Origin: Anaeromyxobacter terrae
GTDB lineage: Bacteria; Myxococcota; Myxococcia; Myxococcales; Anaeromyxobacteraceae
DNA length: 57,669 bases
Direction of reading: 5' to 3'
Assembly (NCBI RefSeq): GCF_022690685.1
Contig: NZ_JALCYY010000034.1
Span: 1 to 57,669, forward strand
Shown: positions 1 through 8,709 of the stretch, piece after piece
Position numbering within the stretch: the stretch's first letter is position 1
How the letters are laid out: each line of letters starts with the position of its first letter
Program-made: the position numbers and the translations under genes
Notes under the pieces: model-generated
The model's database searches: none
The model's input: only the letters and a program-made list of their open reading frames with translations
What the model was told of the DNA's origin: nothing

Positions 1-1013
1 CCGCGACCCCGACCCCGACCGCGACCGCGACCGCGACCGCGACCGCGACCCCGACCCCGACCGCGACCGCGTCCCCGACCCCGACCCCCGCCGCCGCTCC
101 AGCTCCCGTCCCCGTCGCGCCCACGGCCGCCGTGGCAGAGAGGCTCGCGCAGGGCGATCGTGCGTTCGGGGCGGGCGACCTCCGCGGCGCGCTCTTCGCC
201 TATCAGGACGCGGTCTACCTCCAGCCCGGGTACGCCTTCGCGCGCGTGAAGCTCGGGCGTGCCTACCTCGCGCTTCGTTATCCGGCGCAGGCCATCGCGC
301 AGGGGGAGCTCGCGCTCGCGGCCGATCCAGGCAGCGACGACGCGCGCCGCCTGCTCGAGGAGGCGCGCGCTCCCCGCGCGGCCGCGCCCGTCGCGCCGGC
401 CTCGCCTTCGGCGCAGCCCGCGCCCGCTGCAGCGCCCGCGGCGCCCGCCCCCGCCATTCCGGCGGGCGCGACGGTCGTCGTCGTGATGCCCGCGGGGGCG
501 GCGCCCGGAACGACCACGATCGCGCTGCCGTCCGCTCCCACCTCGGCGCCGCCCGCTCCCCAGCCGCGTACCTACCGCCTGACGGCGGATCCATCCGAAG
601 CGCCCGCAGCCGTTCCGGCGCCCGGGGGGGCGTACGCCGGCGGCCCCACCGCCGCGCAGCGCTACCGGAGCGCGCTCGAGCTCGTAGCGCGCCGCGACTA
701 CGGCGGGGCGATCGCGCAGCTCGACGAGGCGATCGCCCTCGAGCCGCGGCTCGCGGTCGCGTACACGGCCCGTGCGAGCGCCAAGTTCGGGCAGGGCCGG
801 TTCCGCGACGCGGCCGACGACTACAAGGCCGCGCTCGGGCTCGACCCCGCGCTCGGGACCCCGCTGTACGGTCTCGCCGAGTGCTACCGGCTCCTCGGCG
901 ATCCGCTCGCGGCCGATCTCTATCGCCGTTACTCCGCGAGCCGCGCCCGGGACGTGCGCGAGGAGCTGCGCTCGATCGCGCGCGCCCGCGCGGACGAGCT
1001 CTCCCGGCGCTGA
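1..1013 (+). CDS. TPR-repeat protein, 5'-truncated by the window edge
   Basis: The frame is open from the window edge, so the true start lies outside; a GTG at 132 is possible but the reading frame continues upstream through an Ala/Pro-Thr linker. Visible order: low-complexity linker, a TPR block (motif around GDLRGALFAYQDAVYLQPG), a long Ala/Pro-rich linker, then a second TPR block of about 115 residues ending in a charged helix. TPRs are protein-interaction scaffolds. No catalytic domain is visible, but the missing N-terminus could hold one, as in myxobacterial kinase-TPR or secretion proteins. The linkers suggest a secreted or envelope-spanning protein. Function unknown. Confidence 0.75.
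   Translation, partial: ATPTPTATATATATATPTPTATASPTPTPAAAPAPVPVAPTAAVAERLAQGDRAFGAGDLRGALFAYQDAVYLQPGYAFARVKLGRAYLALRYPAQAIAQGELALAADPGSDDARRLLEEARAPRAAAPVAPASPSAQPAPAAAPAAPAPAIPAGATVVVVMPAGAAPGTTTIALPSAPTSAPPAPQPRTYRLTADPSEAPAAVPAPGGAYAGGPTAAQRYRSALELVARRDYGGAIAQLDEAIALEPRLAVAYTARASAKFGQGRFRDAADDYKAALGLDPALGTPLYGLAECYRLLGDPLAADLYRRYSASRARDVREELRSIARARADELSRR
3..90 (+). repeat. GACCGC/GACCCC hexanucleotide tandem array
   Basis: The first 90 bases are an almost unbroken run of six-base units reading GACCGC or GACCCC, with a few variants near the right end. Read in the frame of the downstream TPR gene, they encode alternating Ala-Thr and Pro-Thr dipeptides. Because the unit is six bases, copy-number changes would alter linker length without shifting frame. 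The array probably begins upstream of the window. Confidence 0.85.
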
Positions 1014-1155
1014 ACGGACCGCGCCGTCCCGCCCCGGCTCTCTGGCGCCCCGCTGAGGGCGATCGTCGCTCGACGCGGGCGAGCGCGGGTCCGCCCCCCA
1101 GGTCCGCCCCCTTTCGTCCCCAGCCGTCCGTCTGGCCCACCTCCGCCGGCGGCCG

Positions 1156-1161
1156 TACACT
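1156..1161 (+). promoter_or_regulatory. -10 element TACACT, near-leaderless
   Basis: TACACT ends six bases before the ATG at 1168 and there is no Shine-Dalgarno-like purine run between. A start site at the usual distance from the -10 would fall on or next to the ATG. No convincing -35 is visible. Part of a window-wide pattern. Confidence 0.45.
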
Positions 1162-1167
1162 TGGGGC

Positions 1168-1587
1168 ATGGACGCGGCGCGGATCTACAAGACGCGCCTG
1201 CCGCTCCGGATCGCGGTCGCCACGGCGGGCACGTTCTGGTTCGGCGTGCTCGTCGTGCTCCTCGGCGCCCCCGGCGCGGAGCCACGCGCGGTGCTCGGCG
1301 CGACGCTGTTCGTCGCCTTCTTCGCCGCGTTCACGCTCGTGTACAGCCGCACGTCGATCACGGTGACCGACGAGGGCATCGTCGCCGCGACCCCGTTCAG
1401 CCGCCGTCCAGTGCGCTTCGAGGAGATCCGCGAGATCGTGGTGCAGGACGGGCTCGGCGGGCGGGTATATGCCTTGTTCACGCCGCGGGGGCGCGTCCAG
1501 TTCACGAGCCTCTTCGCTCGCCACCGCGAGCTGTTCGAGCTGCTCCTCGAGCGGGCCGACCTCTCGCCCCAGCGGCTCCGGCGCTGA
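1168..1587 (+). CDS. Membrane protein with PH-like domain
   Basis: A 139-residue protein. Two hydrophobic segments (about residues 14-31 and 41-59) form a hairpin in the membrane, followed by a soluble beta-rich region of about 75 residues (VTDEGIVAATPFSRRPVRF onward) that resembles bacterial PH-like (bPH/DUF) domains, which usually sit behind two transmembrane helices like this. The ATG follows a TACACT box by six bases with no ribosome site. It stands alone, convergent with the FHA gene. No specific function can be assigned. Confidence 0.7.
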   Translation: MDAARIYKTRLPLRIAVATAGTFWFGVLVVLLGAPGAEPRAVLGATLFVAFFAAFTLVYSRTSITVTDEGIVAATPFSRRPVRFEEIREIVVQDGLGGRVYALFTPRGRVQFTSLFARHRELFELLLERADLSPQRLRR

Positions 1588-1590
1588 AGG

Positions 1591-2373
1591 TCAGGACGCG
1601 AGCGCGAGCACCGCGGCGGAGAGCCCGAGGAGCGCCGCGGCGGTGAGGTGCGCGAGCGGGGGCCGCGGCCCCTTTGGCGCAGGGGCATCGCTCGCTTCGG
1701 CCACGGCGACGCACGCGCGGGGGCTGGGACCGACCAGGGCGAGGATCGTGTCCCCCAGGGTGATCTCATCGCCGTCGCGGAGCACCCAGGGGCGGCGCTC
1801 GATCCGCATGCCGTTCACCCTGAGCCCGTTCTTGGACTCGAGGTCCTCGATCGTGGCGCCCTCGGCCTCGAGGCGCAGCCGCGCGTGACGGCGCGACGCC
1901 TGCGCGTCGGCGACGCGGATCGCGGCCGCTCGTCCGCGCCCCAGGATCTGCTCCACGACGAGCGGGTGTCGCACGCCCGCCTCGGCGCCCGTGAGGACGA
2001 CGAGGTGCGCGCCGGTGACCGGCGACTCCGCGCTCGCCGCGGCATCCTGGAGCAGCGCCGCCGCAGCGGCGCGGGTGCCTTCCGGGGCCACGCGAGCCGG
2101 GAGGGCGATGCGCTGGCCGCCGACCTCGACCGCCTCGCCGGGGCGGAGCAGCCGGCGTGCGCCGGCGGGCAGGGGCCGCCCCGCCGCGCGGGCGCCCGCC
2201 ACGCACGCTTCCACGATCACGCCGGCCGCGCAGGGCCGGAGGCGGACCGCGCCGGGGGGCGCGCCAGGCAGGGGGATGTCGTCGGCGCGCGATCCGCCGG
2301 CGGTTGCGGGCGAGGAGAGGTCGCGCCGCTCGGGCTCGGCGCCGGTTCGCTGGAGCAGGATGGCCTGTCGCAC
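1591..2373 (-). CDS. FHA-domain protein with C-terminal membrane anchor
   Basis: A 260-residue protein. Residues 1-115 are Ala/Gly/Arg-rich with a possible degenerate FHA-like fold. Residues 122-213 form a clear FHA domain: LGRGR (144-148), SRRHARL (160-166) and the K-N-G turn (181-183), the residues that contact phosphothreonine in this fold. A hydrophobic helix at 240-259 ends the protein, giving a tail anchor with the FHA domain in the cytoplasm. FHA domains read Ser/Thr kinase signals, which are abundant in myxobacteria. No kinase lies in the window, so the partner is unknown. Confidence 0.85.
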   Translation of the reverse strand: MRQAILLQRTGAEPERRDLSSPATAGGSRADDIPLPGAPPGAVRLRPCAAGVIVEACVAGARAAGRPLPAGARRLLRPGEAVEVGGQRIALPARVAPEGTRAAAAALLQDAAASAESPVTGAHLVVLTGAEAGVRHPLVVEQILGRGRAAAIRVADAQASRRHARLRLEAEGATIEDLESKNGLRVNGMRIERRPWVLRDGDEITLGDTILALVGPSPRACVAVAEASDAPAPKGPRPPLAHLTAAALLGLSAAVLALAS

Positions 2374-2522
2374 GGGCGCGTGGGGATCCAGCGCGCGTGC
2401 CAGCCGTCAACGCCGCCGGGGCGCCGGATCTCGCGCGGTTGGGCGGGCGGGCGGCGCCGCGATGGGCCGCGCCGCGAACGGCAGGGCGCGCGGTCGGCCT
2501 CGGCGGATGGGGATGGGGACCC

Positions 2523-2780
2523 TCACGAGTCGGAGCCGACGTGCCAGCGGCTCTCGGCCCGCGAGCGTTCGGACGGGTCGCCCTCGAAGCGCAGGTATCC
2601 GTTCAGCTCGAGGGTGTCGACGAGCGTCTCGGCCTCGAACTCGCCGATGCCGAGCTCGTGCACGAGGACGTCGCGGAAGTAGCTCCGGCCCCGGAGGTAC
2701 CCGACGGGAGGCTCGGTCGGCGGGATGTGACGGCGGATCCGCTCGGCGACGTCGGCCAGGTCGAAGTCCTCGATGCCCAC
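2523..2780 (-). CDS. Small conserved hypothetical protein
   Basis: An 85-residue acidic protein directly downstream of comEC. I chose GTG at 2780 because AGGG stands six bases upstream; a TTG at 2786 is an alternative. A longer reading frame upstream lies inside comEC and has shadow-like composition. The protein reads as mixed helix with an internal segment ELGIGEFEAETLVDTLELNG that looks like a small helical or winged-helix fold: two helices, then GYLRFEGD. The gap to comEC is 8 bases, so co-transcription and possibly translational coupling are likely. I do not recognise the family. Confidence 0.6.
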   Translation of the reverse strand: MGIEDFDLADVAERIRRHIPPTEPPVGYLRGRSYFRDVLVHELGIGEFEAETLVDTLELNGYLRFEGDPSERSRAESRWHVGSDS

Positions 2781-2788
2781 AGGCAACC

Positions 2789-5152
2789 CTAGGGGCGCTC
2801 GCGCAGGATCGCCAGGGGGTCGAGGGCGGCCGAAGCGGGCACGCGGAGGACGCGGTGCCCGTCCGAGAGCAGCCGGACCGCTCCCTCGTCGGTCCGGAGC
2901 ACCCTGGCGCCCACCGCACGCCACCGCTCCACCGCCGCCGCGTGCGGGAAGCCGAAGCGGTTGTCGCGGCCGAGGCTCACGACGGCGAGCGCTGGACGCA
3001 CCGCCCGGGTGAACGCGTCGCTCGAGGACGTCCGGCTGCCGTGATGCGGCACCTTCACGACGTCGGCGCCGAGCCCGCCCCGTGCCACCGCTGCCGCCTC
3101 GCCCGCCCCCTCGACGTCGCCGGGGAACAGGAACGCGGTGGCCCCGTAGGCCACGCGCAGCACGAGCGAGGCGTCGTTCGCGCCGAGCCCTTCGCGGTCC
3201 CCCCCGACCACATCGAAGCGGACGCCGGCCCGCTCCCAGCCGTCGCCCGGCGCGAGCGGTACGGGCGCCAGCGCCGCGAGCACGCGAGCCGCCTCGCCCT
3301 CCGCGGGCGCACCGTTCGAGAACACGAGATCGATCGGGATCGCTCCGGCGACGGCGGCGAGGCCGAGCACGTGGTCCGGGTGCGGATGCGACACGAACGC
3401 CGCGGCGAGCCGGGCGACGCCGAGATCGCGGAGCAGCGGGACGAGGTCGCGCGCCCCCGGGTCCGCGCCGCCGTCCGGGGCGCCGCCGGCGTCCACCAGC
3501 ACGGCGCTGCCGTCCGGGAGCCGGAGGAGCGCCGCGTCCCCCTGGCCCACCGACACGAACAGGACCTCCAGCCCGCCTCGCTCCTCGGCCGCGGCGGAGC
3601 GCAGGTGGGCCGGGGCGAGGAGCGCCGTCACCGCCGCGGCGGCGGCCGCGAGCCGGCGGGTGCCGCGCGTTCGCGTCGCGACGACCGCCGCGACGTAGAA
3701 GCCGACGACGCCCGCGAGGCCCGGCGAGCCGACGCCGACCGCCGCGAGCCGCGGCGCCGCGGCTGCGTCCGACACGGCGAGGAGCGCGGTGGCGAGGGGG
3801 CGCGCCGCGACGAGGACGAGGGCCCCGAGCGCCGGGGCGGCCGCGGCGGCGAGCGCCGCGAGCGTGGCCGCGATCGTGAGCGCCGACCCGACCGGCACCG
3901 CGGCGACGTTGGCGAGGAGCCCGAGCGCGGGGAGCTGGCGGAAGTGGAAGGCGAGGACCGGCGCGGCCGCGAGCGAGGCGGCTGCGCTCGCGCAGGCGCC
4001 CGCGACGACCGGCTCGAGGAGGCGCGCGCGCCAGGTGCCGGGACGTGGCCTCTCGAGCGGGAGCGCGCGCCGGAGCGGCCCCGCCCAGGCGACCAGGCCG
4101 GCGACCGCCGCGAACGAGAGCTGGAGCGACACGTCGAGCGCTCCGCCTGGATCCGCCGCGAGGAGGGCGATCGCCGCGAGCGCGAGCGTGTTCGCGCCGT
4201 CCGGCTCGCGGTCGAGCGCGGTGCCGGCGAGGAGCACGGCCGAAGCGAGGACGGCGCGCAGCACGGGCGGGCCGGCGCCGGTCGCGATCGCGTAGACGAG
4301 CGCGACGGGGAGGGCGAGCGCCGCCGCGATGCGGCGCGGGTCGGCTCGGGCTGCGAGCGTGTCCACGCGGAGCAAGAGCGCGCGGAGCAGGCGCTCCAGC
4401 CCGAACGCGACCACGACGAGGTGCATCCCCGAGACGGCGAGCACATGGGCGAGGCCGCTCCGGGCGAACGACGCGCTGGTCTCCGGATCGAGCCCGCCCC
4501 GGTCGCCGGCGCCGATGGCGCGTACGACCCCCGCCTCTCGGGCCGGCAGCGCGCGCGTCGCCGCCTCGGCGAGCCGCTCGCGCCCGCGCTCGAGCCAGCT
4601 CGGCGCACGCGCCGGTCGGGTCCGGACCGCGGGCGTGGTCGCGAGCGCCTGGTGCGCGATGCCGCTCGCCGCGAGCCTCGCGCGCACGTCACGTCCGCCG
4701 GGGTTCCGCGCCTCTGGAGGCTGCCGGAGCACGGCGCGGAGCCGCACCTCGTCGCCGAGACCGAGCGGCCAGGGGGCGGGCGGGGCGAGCACCTCCAGGG
4801 CGCGTCCCTCGGGCGTGCGGAGCCGGAAGCGGACCCGGTCGTCGAGCCGCTCCGGGACCGACGCGATCCGTCCGCCTAGCGACTCCACCCGAGGCGGCGG
4901 CGGGCGTGCGGGGAGGCCCAGGCGAGGACGCGTCTCCGCTTGCGAGCGCGCTGCCGCCTCCCCGGCGAGCGCGAGCGCGCGCTCCGCTGCCCACCAGCCC
5001 GCGACGCCGAACGCCGCCGGGGCGAGCGGCGGCGACGCGCCGAGGAGCAAGAGCGAGGCGATGGGCGCAGGAAAGCGCGCGCCGTGCAGGCCGATCGCGA
5101 CGCCCGCGACGAGGCCGAGCGCCGGCGCGACGAGCGGGCGCGGGGGGCTCAT
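2789..5152 (-). CDS. comEC: ComEC/Rec2 DNA-uptake channel protein
   Basis: A 787-residue membrane protein (longer in-frame start TTG at 5173 possible; ATG at 5152 preferred). Order: N-terminal membrane segments, a DUF4131-like soluble stretch, the competence domain with many helices (hallmark GLAHVLAVSGMHLVVVAFG), and a C-terminal metallo-beta-lactamase-like domain with the metal motif SHPHPDHVLG and a later HHGSRTSSS. ComEC forms the inner-membrane channel that takes up single-stranded DNA in natural transformation. The domain set is complete, so the gene appears intact. No other competence gene is adjacent. Confidence 0.93.
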   Translation of the reverse strand: MSPPRPLVAPALGLVAGVAIGLHGARFPAPIASLLLLGASPPLAPAAFGVAGWWAAERALALAGEAAARSQAETRPRLGLPARPPPPRVESLGGRIASVPERLDDRVRFRLRTPEGRALEVLAPPAPWPLGLGDEVRLRAVLRQPPEARNPGGRDVRARLAASGIAHQALATTPAVRTRPARAPSWLERGRERLAEAATRALPAREAGVVRAIGAGDRGGLDPETSASFARSGLAHVLAVSGMHLVVVAFGLERLLRALLLRVDTLAARADPRRIAAALALPVALVYAIATGAGPPVLRAVLASAVLLAGTALDREPDGANTLALAAIALLAADPGGALDVSLQLSFAAVAGLVAWAGPLRRALPLERPRPGTWRARLLEPVVAGACASAAASLAAAPVLAFHFRQLPALGLLANVAAVPVGSALTIAATLAALAAAAAPALGALVLVAARPLATALLAVSDAAAAPRLAAVGVGSPGLAGVVGFYVAAVVATRTRGTRRLAAAAAAVTALLAPAHLRSAAAEERGGLEVLFVSVGQGDAALLRLPDGSAVLVDAGGAPDGGADPGARDLVPLLRDLGVARLAAAFVSHPHPDHVLGLAAVAGAIPIDLVFSNGAPAEGEAARVLAALAPVPLAPGDGWERAGVRFDVVGGDREGLGANDASLVLRVAYGATAFLFPGDVEGAGEAAAVARGGLGADVVKVPHHGSRTSSSDAFTRAVRPALAVVSLGRDNRFGFPHAAAVERWRAVGARVLRTDEGAVRLLSDGHRVLRVPASAALDPLAILRERP

Positions 5153-5212
5153 CGGCCCGCACCGGACCCCCAAAGGGGCGGCACGAGAAGAAATCTGAAT
5201 TCCGTAGTGTTA

Positions 5213-5241
5213 TTGAGCGGAACGGAGGCTTGTGATACCCT
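5213..5241 (+). promoter_or_regulatory. Probable sigma-70 promoter of cdnL
   Basis: TTGAGC (5213-5218), a 17-base spacer and TACCCT (5236-5241) sit in the most AT-rich stretch of this neighbourhood. The predicted start near 5248 gives a leader of about 70 bases. The A/T-rich bases upstream (about 5186-5212) could act as an UP element. Confidence 0.55.
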
Positions 5242-5316
5242 CCGGCGATCAAGCTCCCGCCCTGGCCTCGACCGTTCCGGTCGGCTCCCGGGAAGGCTCA
5301 GGGAGCGGAGGAAGGA

Positions 5317-5832
5317 ATGCCCGCAACGCAGGCTACTCAGGTGGCCCCGAATTTCAAGGTCGGGGACAAGGCGGTCTACCCCGGACAGGGGGTCGGCGAG
5401 GTCATGGGGATCGAGCACAAGGAGGTCGCCGGCCAGCGGCAGTCCTTCTACGTGCTCCGGATCCTCGAGAACGGGATGAAGATCATGATCCCGATGAACA
5501 AGGTCGGCTCGGTCGGCCTGCGCGAGATCATCGGGGAGAAGGACGTCCGCCGCGTCTACACCATCCTCCGGGAGAAGGAGGTCTCGGTCGACTCGACGAC
5601 CTGGAACCGCCGCTACCGGGAGTACATGGACAAGATCAAGACCGGCAGCGTCTTCGAGATCGCCGAGGTCCTGCGCGACCTGTACCTGCTCCGCTCCGAC
5701 AAGGACCTCTCCTTCGGCGAGCGGAAGATGCTCGACACCGCTCGGTCGCTGCTCATCAAGGAGCTCGCGATCGCGAAGGAGGTCGGCGAGGACGACGTCG
5801 AGCAGGACCTGAAGAAGATCTTCAACTGTTGA
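5317..5832 (+). CDS. cdnL: CdnL/CarD-family RNA polymerase-binding transcription factor
   Basis: A 171-residue protein close in length to Myxococcus CdnL (164). The N-terminal half is the RNAP-interaction (CarD_CdnL_TRCF) module: FKVGDKAVYPGQGVGEV, then MIPMNKVGSVGLREII. The C-terminal half is a helical DNA-binding domain with the conserved WNRRYREYMDKIKTG segment. CdnL binds the RNAP beta subunit and stabilises open complexes at sigma-A promoters such as rRNA promoters; it is essential in myxobacteria. GGAGGAAGG precedes the ATG. It has its own promoter and is followed by hairpins, so it is probably monocistronic. Confidence 0.95.
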   Translation: MPATQATQVAPNFKVGDKAVYPGQGVGEVMGIEHKEVAGQRQSFYVLRILENGMKIMIPMNKVGSVGLREIIGEKDVRRVYTILREKEVSVDSTTWNRRYREYMDKIKTGSVFEIAEVLRDLYLLRSDKDLSFGERKMLDTARSLLIKELAIAKEVGEDDVEQDLKKIFNC

Positions 5833-5837
5833 CCGGC

Positions 5838-5863
5838 CGCCCGGGCGCGATGGCGCCCGGGCG
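5838..5863 (+). terminator. Hairpin terminator after cdnL
   Basis: An 11-bp perfect stem (arms 5838-5848 and 5853-5863) with a four-base GATG loop begins six bases after the cdnL stop. There is no U tract, as is common in very GC-rich genomes. A second, weaker stem (ACCGCCG/CGGCGGT arms, about 5874-5905) follows. Confidence 0.6.
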
Positions 5864-5984
5864 TACCTCATGCGACCGCCGCACGGACGCCCGTCCGCGC
5901 GGCGGTTGCGTATCGGCGCGCTCGCGCGCGGATGTCGGGGAGCCGCAGTCACGTGTGTGGCGGCGGTAGCAGGGGCGGTGCCAG

Positions 5985-6001
5985 CGCCCGCTTCGCGGGC
6001 G
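5985..6001 (+). promoter_or_regulatory. Small hairpin in the ispDF leader
   Basis: A 7-bp perfect stem CGCCCGC/GCGGGCG with a TTC loop lies just before the ispDF ribosome site (GAGGAGATCGGG). It would compete with ribosome binding if present in the transcript. Its role is unknown and it may be chance in GC-rich DNA. Confidence 0.3.
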
Positions 6002-6012
6002 AGGAGATCGGG

Positions 6013-7182
6013 ATGATCCGCGGCGAGCGGGTGGCAGCGATCCTGGCGGCGGGCGGCTCCGGCGTGCGCGCCGGGGTGCGGAAGCAGTGGCTCGAGGTCG
6101 GGGGCGAGACGGTCCTGCGGCGCGCCGCGCGCGCGCTCGCCGGCTGCGACGCCGTCGACGAGCTCGTGGCGGTGGTCCCCGCCGGCGAGGAGGAGCGCGG
6201 GCTCGTCGAGGTGGACGGGCTCGGAAAGCCGGCGCGGGCCGTGGCCGGGGGCGTCGCGCGCGCCGACTCGGTGCGGAACGGCGCGCGGGCGGCCGAGGGC
6301 TGCGCGATCGTGCTCGTGCACGACGCCGCCCGGCCGTTCGCGACCCCGGACCTCGCGGCGCGCGTGGCCGAGGCCGCGGCGCGGGACGGCGCCGCTCTCG
6401 CGGCGCTCCCGGTCACGGACACCGTGAAGCGAGCCGCCCCGCGTTCCGATGCGGCGGCGGCAGCGCACGTCGAGGCGACGCTCGACCGGCGCGCGCTCTG
6501 GCTCGCGCAGACGCCGCAAGGTTTCCGGCGCGCCCTGCTCCTCGAGGCGTTCGAGCGGGCCGGGGCGGGCGCGGCGGAGGCGACGGACGAGTGCGCGCTC
6601 GTCGAGGCGATGGGGGCGCCGGTGACGCTCGTCCCCGGCGAGCCGGGCAACTTCAAGATCACCGGGCCGGAGGACGTCGCTCGGGCGCGGGCCGCCCTCG
6701 AGGCGCCCGTGGCGATGGGGGTCGGCTACGACACCCATCGGTTCGCGGAGGGGCGCAGGCTCGTGCTCGGCGGCGTCGAGTTCGAGGGGGACGGCCTCCT
6801 CGGCCACTCCGACGCGGACGTCTGCGCGCACGCGATCGGCGACGCGATCCTGGGCGCGGCCGGCCTCGGTGACCTCGGCCGCCACTTCCCGGACACCGAC
6901 CCGCGCTGGAAGGGCGTCTCGTCGCTGGCGCTGCTCCGGGAGATCGCCGCGAAGGCGGCCGGCCGCGGCTTCCGGGTGGGGAACTGCGACGTGACGCTCG
7001 CGGCGCGGCGGCCCAAGATCGCGCCGCGCGGCGAGGAGATGCGCGCGCGGCTCGCCGAGGCGCTCGGCGTCGCGCCCGCGCAGATCAACGTCAAGGCAAC
7101 GACAGGCGAGGGGATGGGCTTCGTCGGGCGCGGGGAGGGGATCGCCGCGCACGCCGTCGCGCTCCTCGTCAGAGTGCGGTAG
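6013..7182 (+). CDS. ispDF: Bifunctional IspD/IspF isoprenoid enzyme
   Basis: A 389-residue fusion of two MEP-pathway enzymes. Residues 1 to about 230 are IspD (CTP + 2-C-methylerythritol 4-phosphate to CDP-ME): AILAAGGSGVRAG nucleotide loop, then KQWLEVGG and the VHDAARPF motif. From Met235 it is IspF (MECDP synthase): YDTHRF metal ligands, GHSDADV, and the GEGMGFVGRGEGI end. An upstream in-frame extension to 5932 is possible, but GAGGAG precedes the ATG at 6013. IspE, which acts between these two steps, is not nearby. Followed by cysS after 12 bases, so probably co-transcribed. Confidence 0.95.
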   Translation: MIRGERVAAILAAGGSGVRAGVRKQWLEVGGETVLRRAARALAGCDAVDELVAVVPAGEEERGLVEVDGLGKPARAVAGGVARADSVRNGARAAEGCAIVLVHDAARPFATPDLAARVAEAAARDGAALAALPVTDTVKRAAPRSDAAAAAHVEATLDRRALWLAQTPQGFRRALLLEAFERAGAGAAEATDECALVEAMGAPVTLVPGEPGNFKITGPEDVARARAALEAPVAMGVGYDTHRFAEGRRLVLGGVEFEGDGLLGHSDADVCAHAIGDAILGAAGLGDLGRHFPDTDPRWKGVSSLALLREIAAKAAGRGFRVGNCDVTLAARRPKIAPRGEEMRARLAEALGVAPAQINVKATTGEGMGFVGRGEGIAAHAVALLVRVR

Positions 7183-7194
7183 GAGAGGCAACCG

Positions 7195-8643
7195 ATGCCC
7201 ATCGTCATCTCCGACACTCTCACCGGCACGAAGCGCGAGCTCGTGTCCATCGAGCCCGGCAAGATCCGCTTCTACGCCTGCGGCCCCACGGTCTACGACT
7301 CGGCGCACGTCGGCCACGGTCGCAGCTACGTCGTGTGGGATCTCGTCGTGAGGCACCTGCGCGCGCGCGGCTACGACGTGCGGTACGTCCGGAACTTCAC
7401 GGACGTCGACGACAAGATCATCCGCCGCGCGAACGAGCGGGGCGAGGATCCCGTGAAGCTCGCGGCCCGCTTCGCCCACGAGTTCGACGAGGACATGGAC
7501 GCGCTCGGCAACCTCCGCCCGGACGTGGCGCCCAAGGTCTCCGAGCACATCCCCCAGATCGTCGCGATGATCGCGACGCTCGTGGAGAAGGGGTTCGCGT
7601 ACGCGGCGGCGAACGGCGACGTGTACTACTCGGTGCGCGCCTTCCCCGATTACGGGCGCCTCGCCAAGCGGAACCTCGACGATCTGCTCTCCGGCGCCCG
7701 CGTCGATCCGGGCGAGGCGAAGCGCGACCCGCTCGACTTCGCGCTCTGGAAGGCGGCGAAGCCGGGCGAGCCGTCGTGGGACTCGCCCTGGGGCCGCGGC
7801 CGCCCGGGCTGGCACATCGAGTGCTCGGCGATGACCCTCGCCCACCTCGGCGTGCCCATCGACCTGCACGGCGGCGGCAAGGACCTCGTCTTCCCGCACC
7901 ACACGAACGAGATCGCCCAGTCCGCCGCGGCGGTGGGCGACGGCAGGACGGCGGAGAGCTTCTGCCGGAGCTGGATGCACCACGGCTTCGTCGAGATCGA
8001 CAACGAGAAGATGTCGAAGTCGCTCGGCAACTTCTTCACGCTCCGCGACGTGCTCGAGAAGTTCGATCCCGAGGCCGTGCGCCTCTTCTACCTCGGCACG
8101 CACTACCGCAACCCGATCAACTACTCGGACGCGATCCTCGCGGAGGCCGAGCGGCGCCTGAACTACTTCTACGAGACGCTCGAGAAGGTGGACGCGATCT
8201 CGGAGGGGACCTCGCCCGCGGGGGAGGGCGGCGCCGTCGTCGACACCGCGCGCCGCGCGCTCGACGACGACTTCAACGCGCCGCAGGTGCTCGCCGCGCT
8301 CGCCGAGGCCTTCACCGCGGCGAACGCCCTCGCGGATCGCAAGGGGAAGAAGGCGCCCGAGGATCGCGCGCGGCTCGCCGCGTTCGCCCGGGACGTCCGC
8401 GAGGTCGGCACGACGCTCGGGCTCGTGCAGCGCCGGCCGGCGGAGGCGCTGCGCGCGATCCGCGCGAAGGCGGCCGCGCGGCGCGGGATCGATCCGGCGG
8501 CGGTGGAGGCGAGGCTCGTCGAGCGCGCCGAGGCGCGCAAGGCACGGGACTTCGCGCGGGGGGACGCGATCCGCGACGCGCTGCTCGCCGAGGGGGTCGC
8601 GATCATGGACGGGCCGCAGGGCACGACCTGGAAGGTCGAGTAG
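7195..8643 (+). CDS. cysS: Cysteinyl-tRNA synthetase
   Basis: A 482-residue class-Ia synthetase that charges tRNA-Cys. It has the zinc ligand Cys in FYACGPTVYDS (Cys29), the HVGH signature (38-41), the WHIECSAM zinc/active-site motif and KMSKS at 272-276. The C-terminal DALR-like helical domain and short anticodon-binding tail are present. Length matches bacterial CysRS. AGGAGAGGCAACC precedes the ATG. Paired with ispDF, an arrangement seen in other bacteria. It ends in a long hairpin. Confidence 0.96.
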   Translation: MPIVISDTLTGTKRELVSIEPGKIRFYACGPTVYDSAHVGHGRSYVVWDLVVRHLRARGYDVRYVRNFTDVDDKIIRRANERGEDPVKLAARFAHEFDEDMDALGNLRPDVAPKVSEHIPQIVAMIATLVEKGFAYAAANGDVYYSVRAFPDYGRLAKRNLDDLLSGARVDPGEAKRDPLDFALWKAAKPGEPSWDSPWGRGRPGWHIECSAMTLAHLGVPIDLHGGGKDLVFPHHTNEIAQSAAAVGDGRTAESFCRSWMHHGFVEIDNEKMSKSLGNFFTLRDVLEKFDPEAVRLFYLGTHYRNPINYSDAILAEAERRLNYFYETLEKVDAISEGTSPAGEGGAVVDTARRALDDDFNAPQVLAALAEAFTAANALADRKGKKAPEDRARLAAFARDVREVGTTLGLVQRRPAEALRAIRAKAAARRGIDPAAVEARLVERAEARKARDFARGDAIRDALLAEGVAIMDGPQGTTWKVE

Positions 8644-8662
8644 CCGCGGTCCCGGCGCGTCG

Positions 8663-8700
8663 TCGGCGGGCGCACCGGCAGTGCCGGGCGTGCCCGCCGA
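8663..8700. terminator. Bidirectional hairpin between convergent genes
   Basis: A long nearly symmetric stem with outer arms TCGGCGGGC/GCCCGCCGA and an inner stem CCGGC/GCCGG, separated by a small internal loop, occupies the space between the ends of cysS (+) and the small basic gene (-). It lacks a U tract on either strand. Position and strength suggest a shared terminator. Confidence 0.6.
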
Positions 8701-8709
8701 GCGCTGCGG

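Noticed and set aside
5149..8103. Minus-strand open frame of 984 codons opposite ispDF and cysS
   Set aside because: It is a mirror of two well-identified enzymes. At this GC content stop codons are rare in all frames, and the translation is His/Arg/Ala-rich with no domain.
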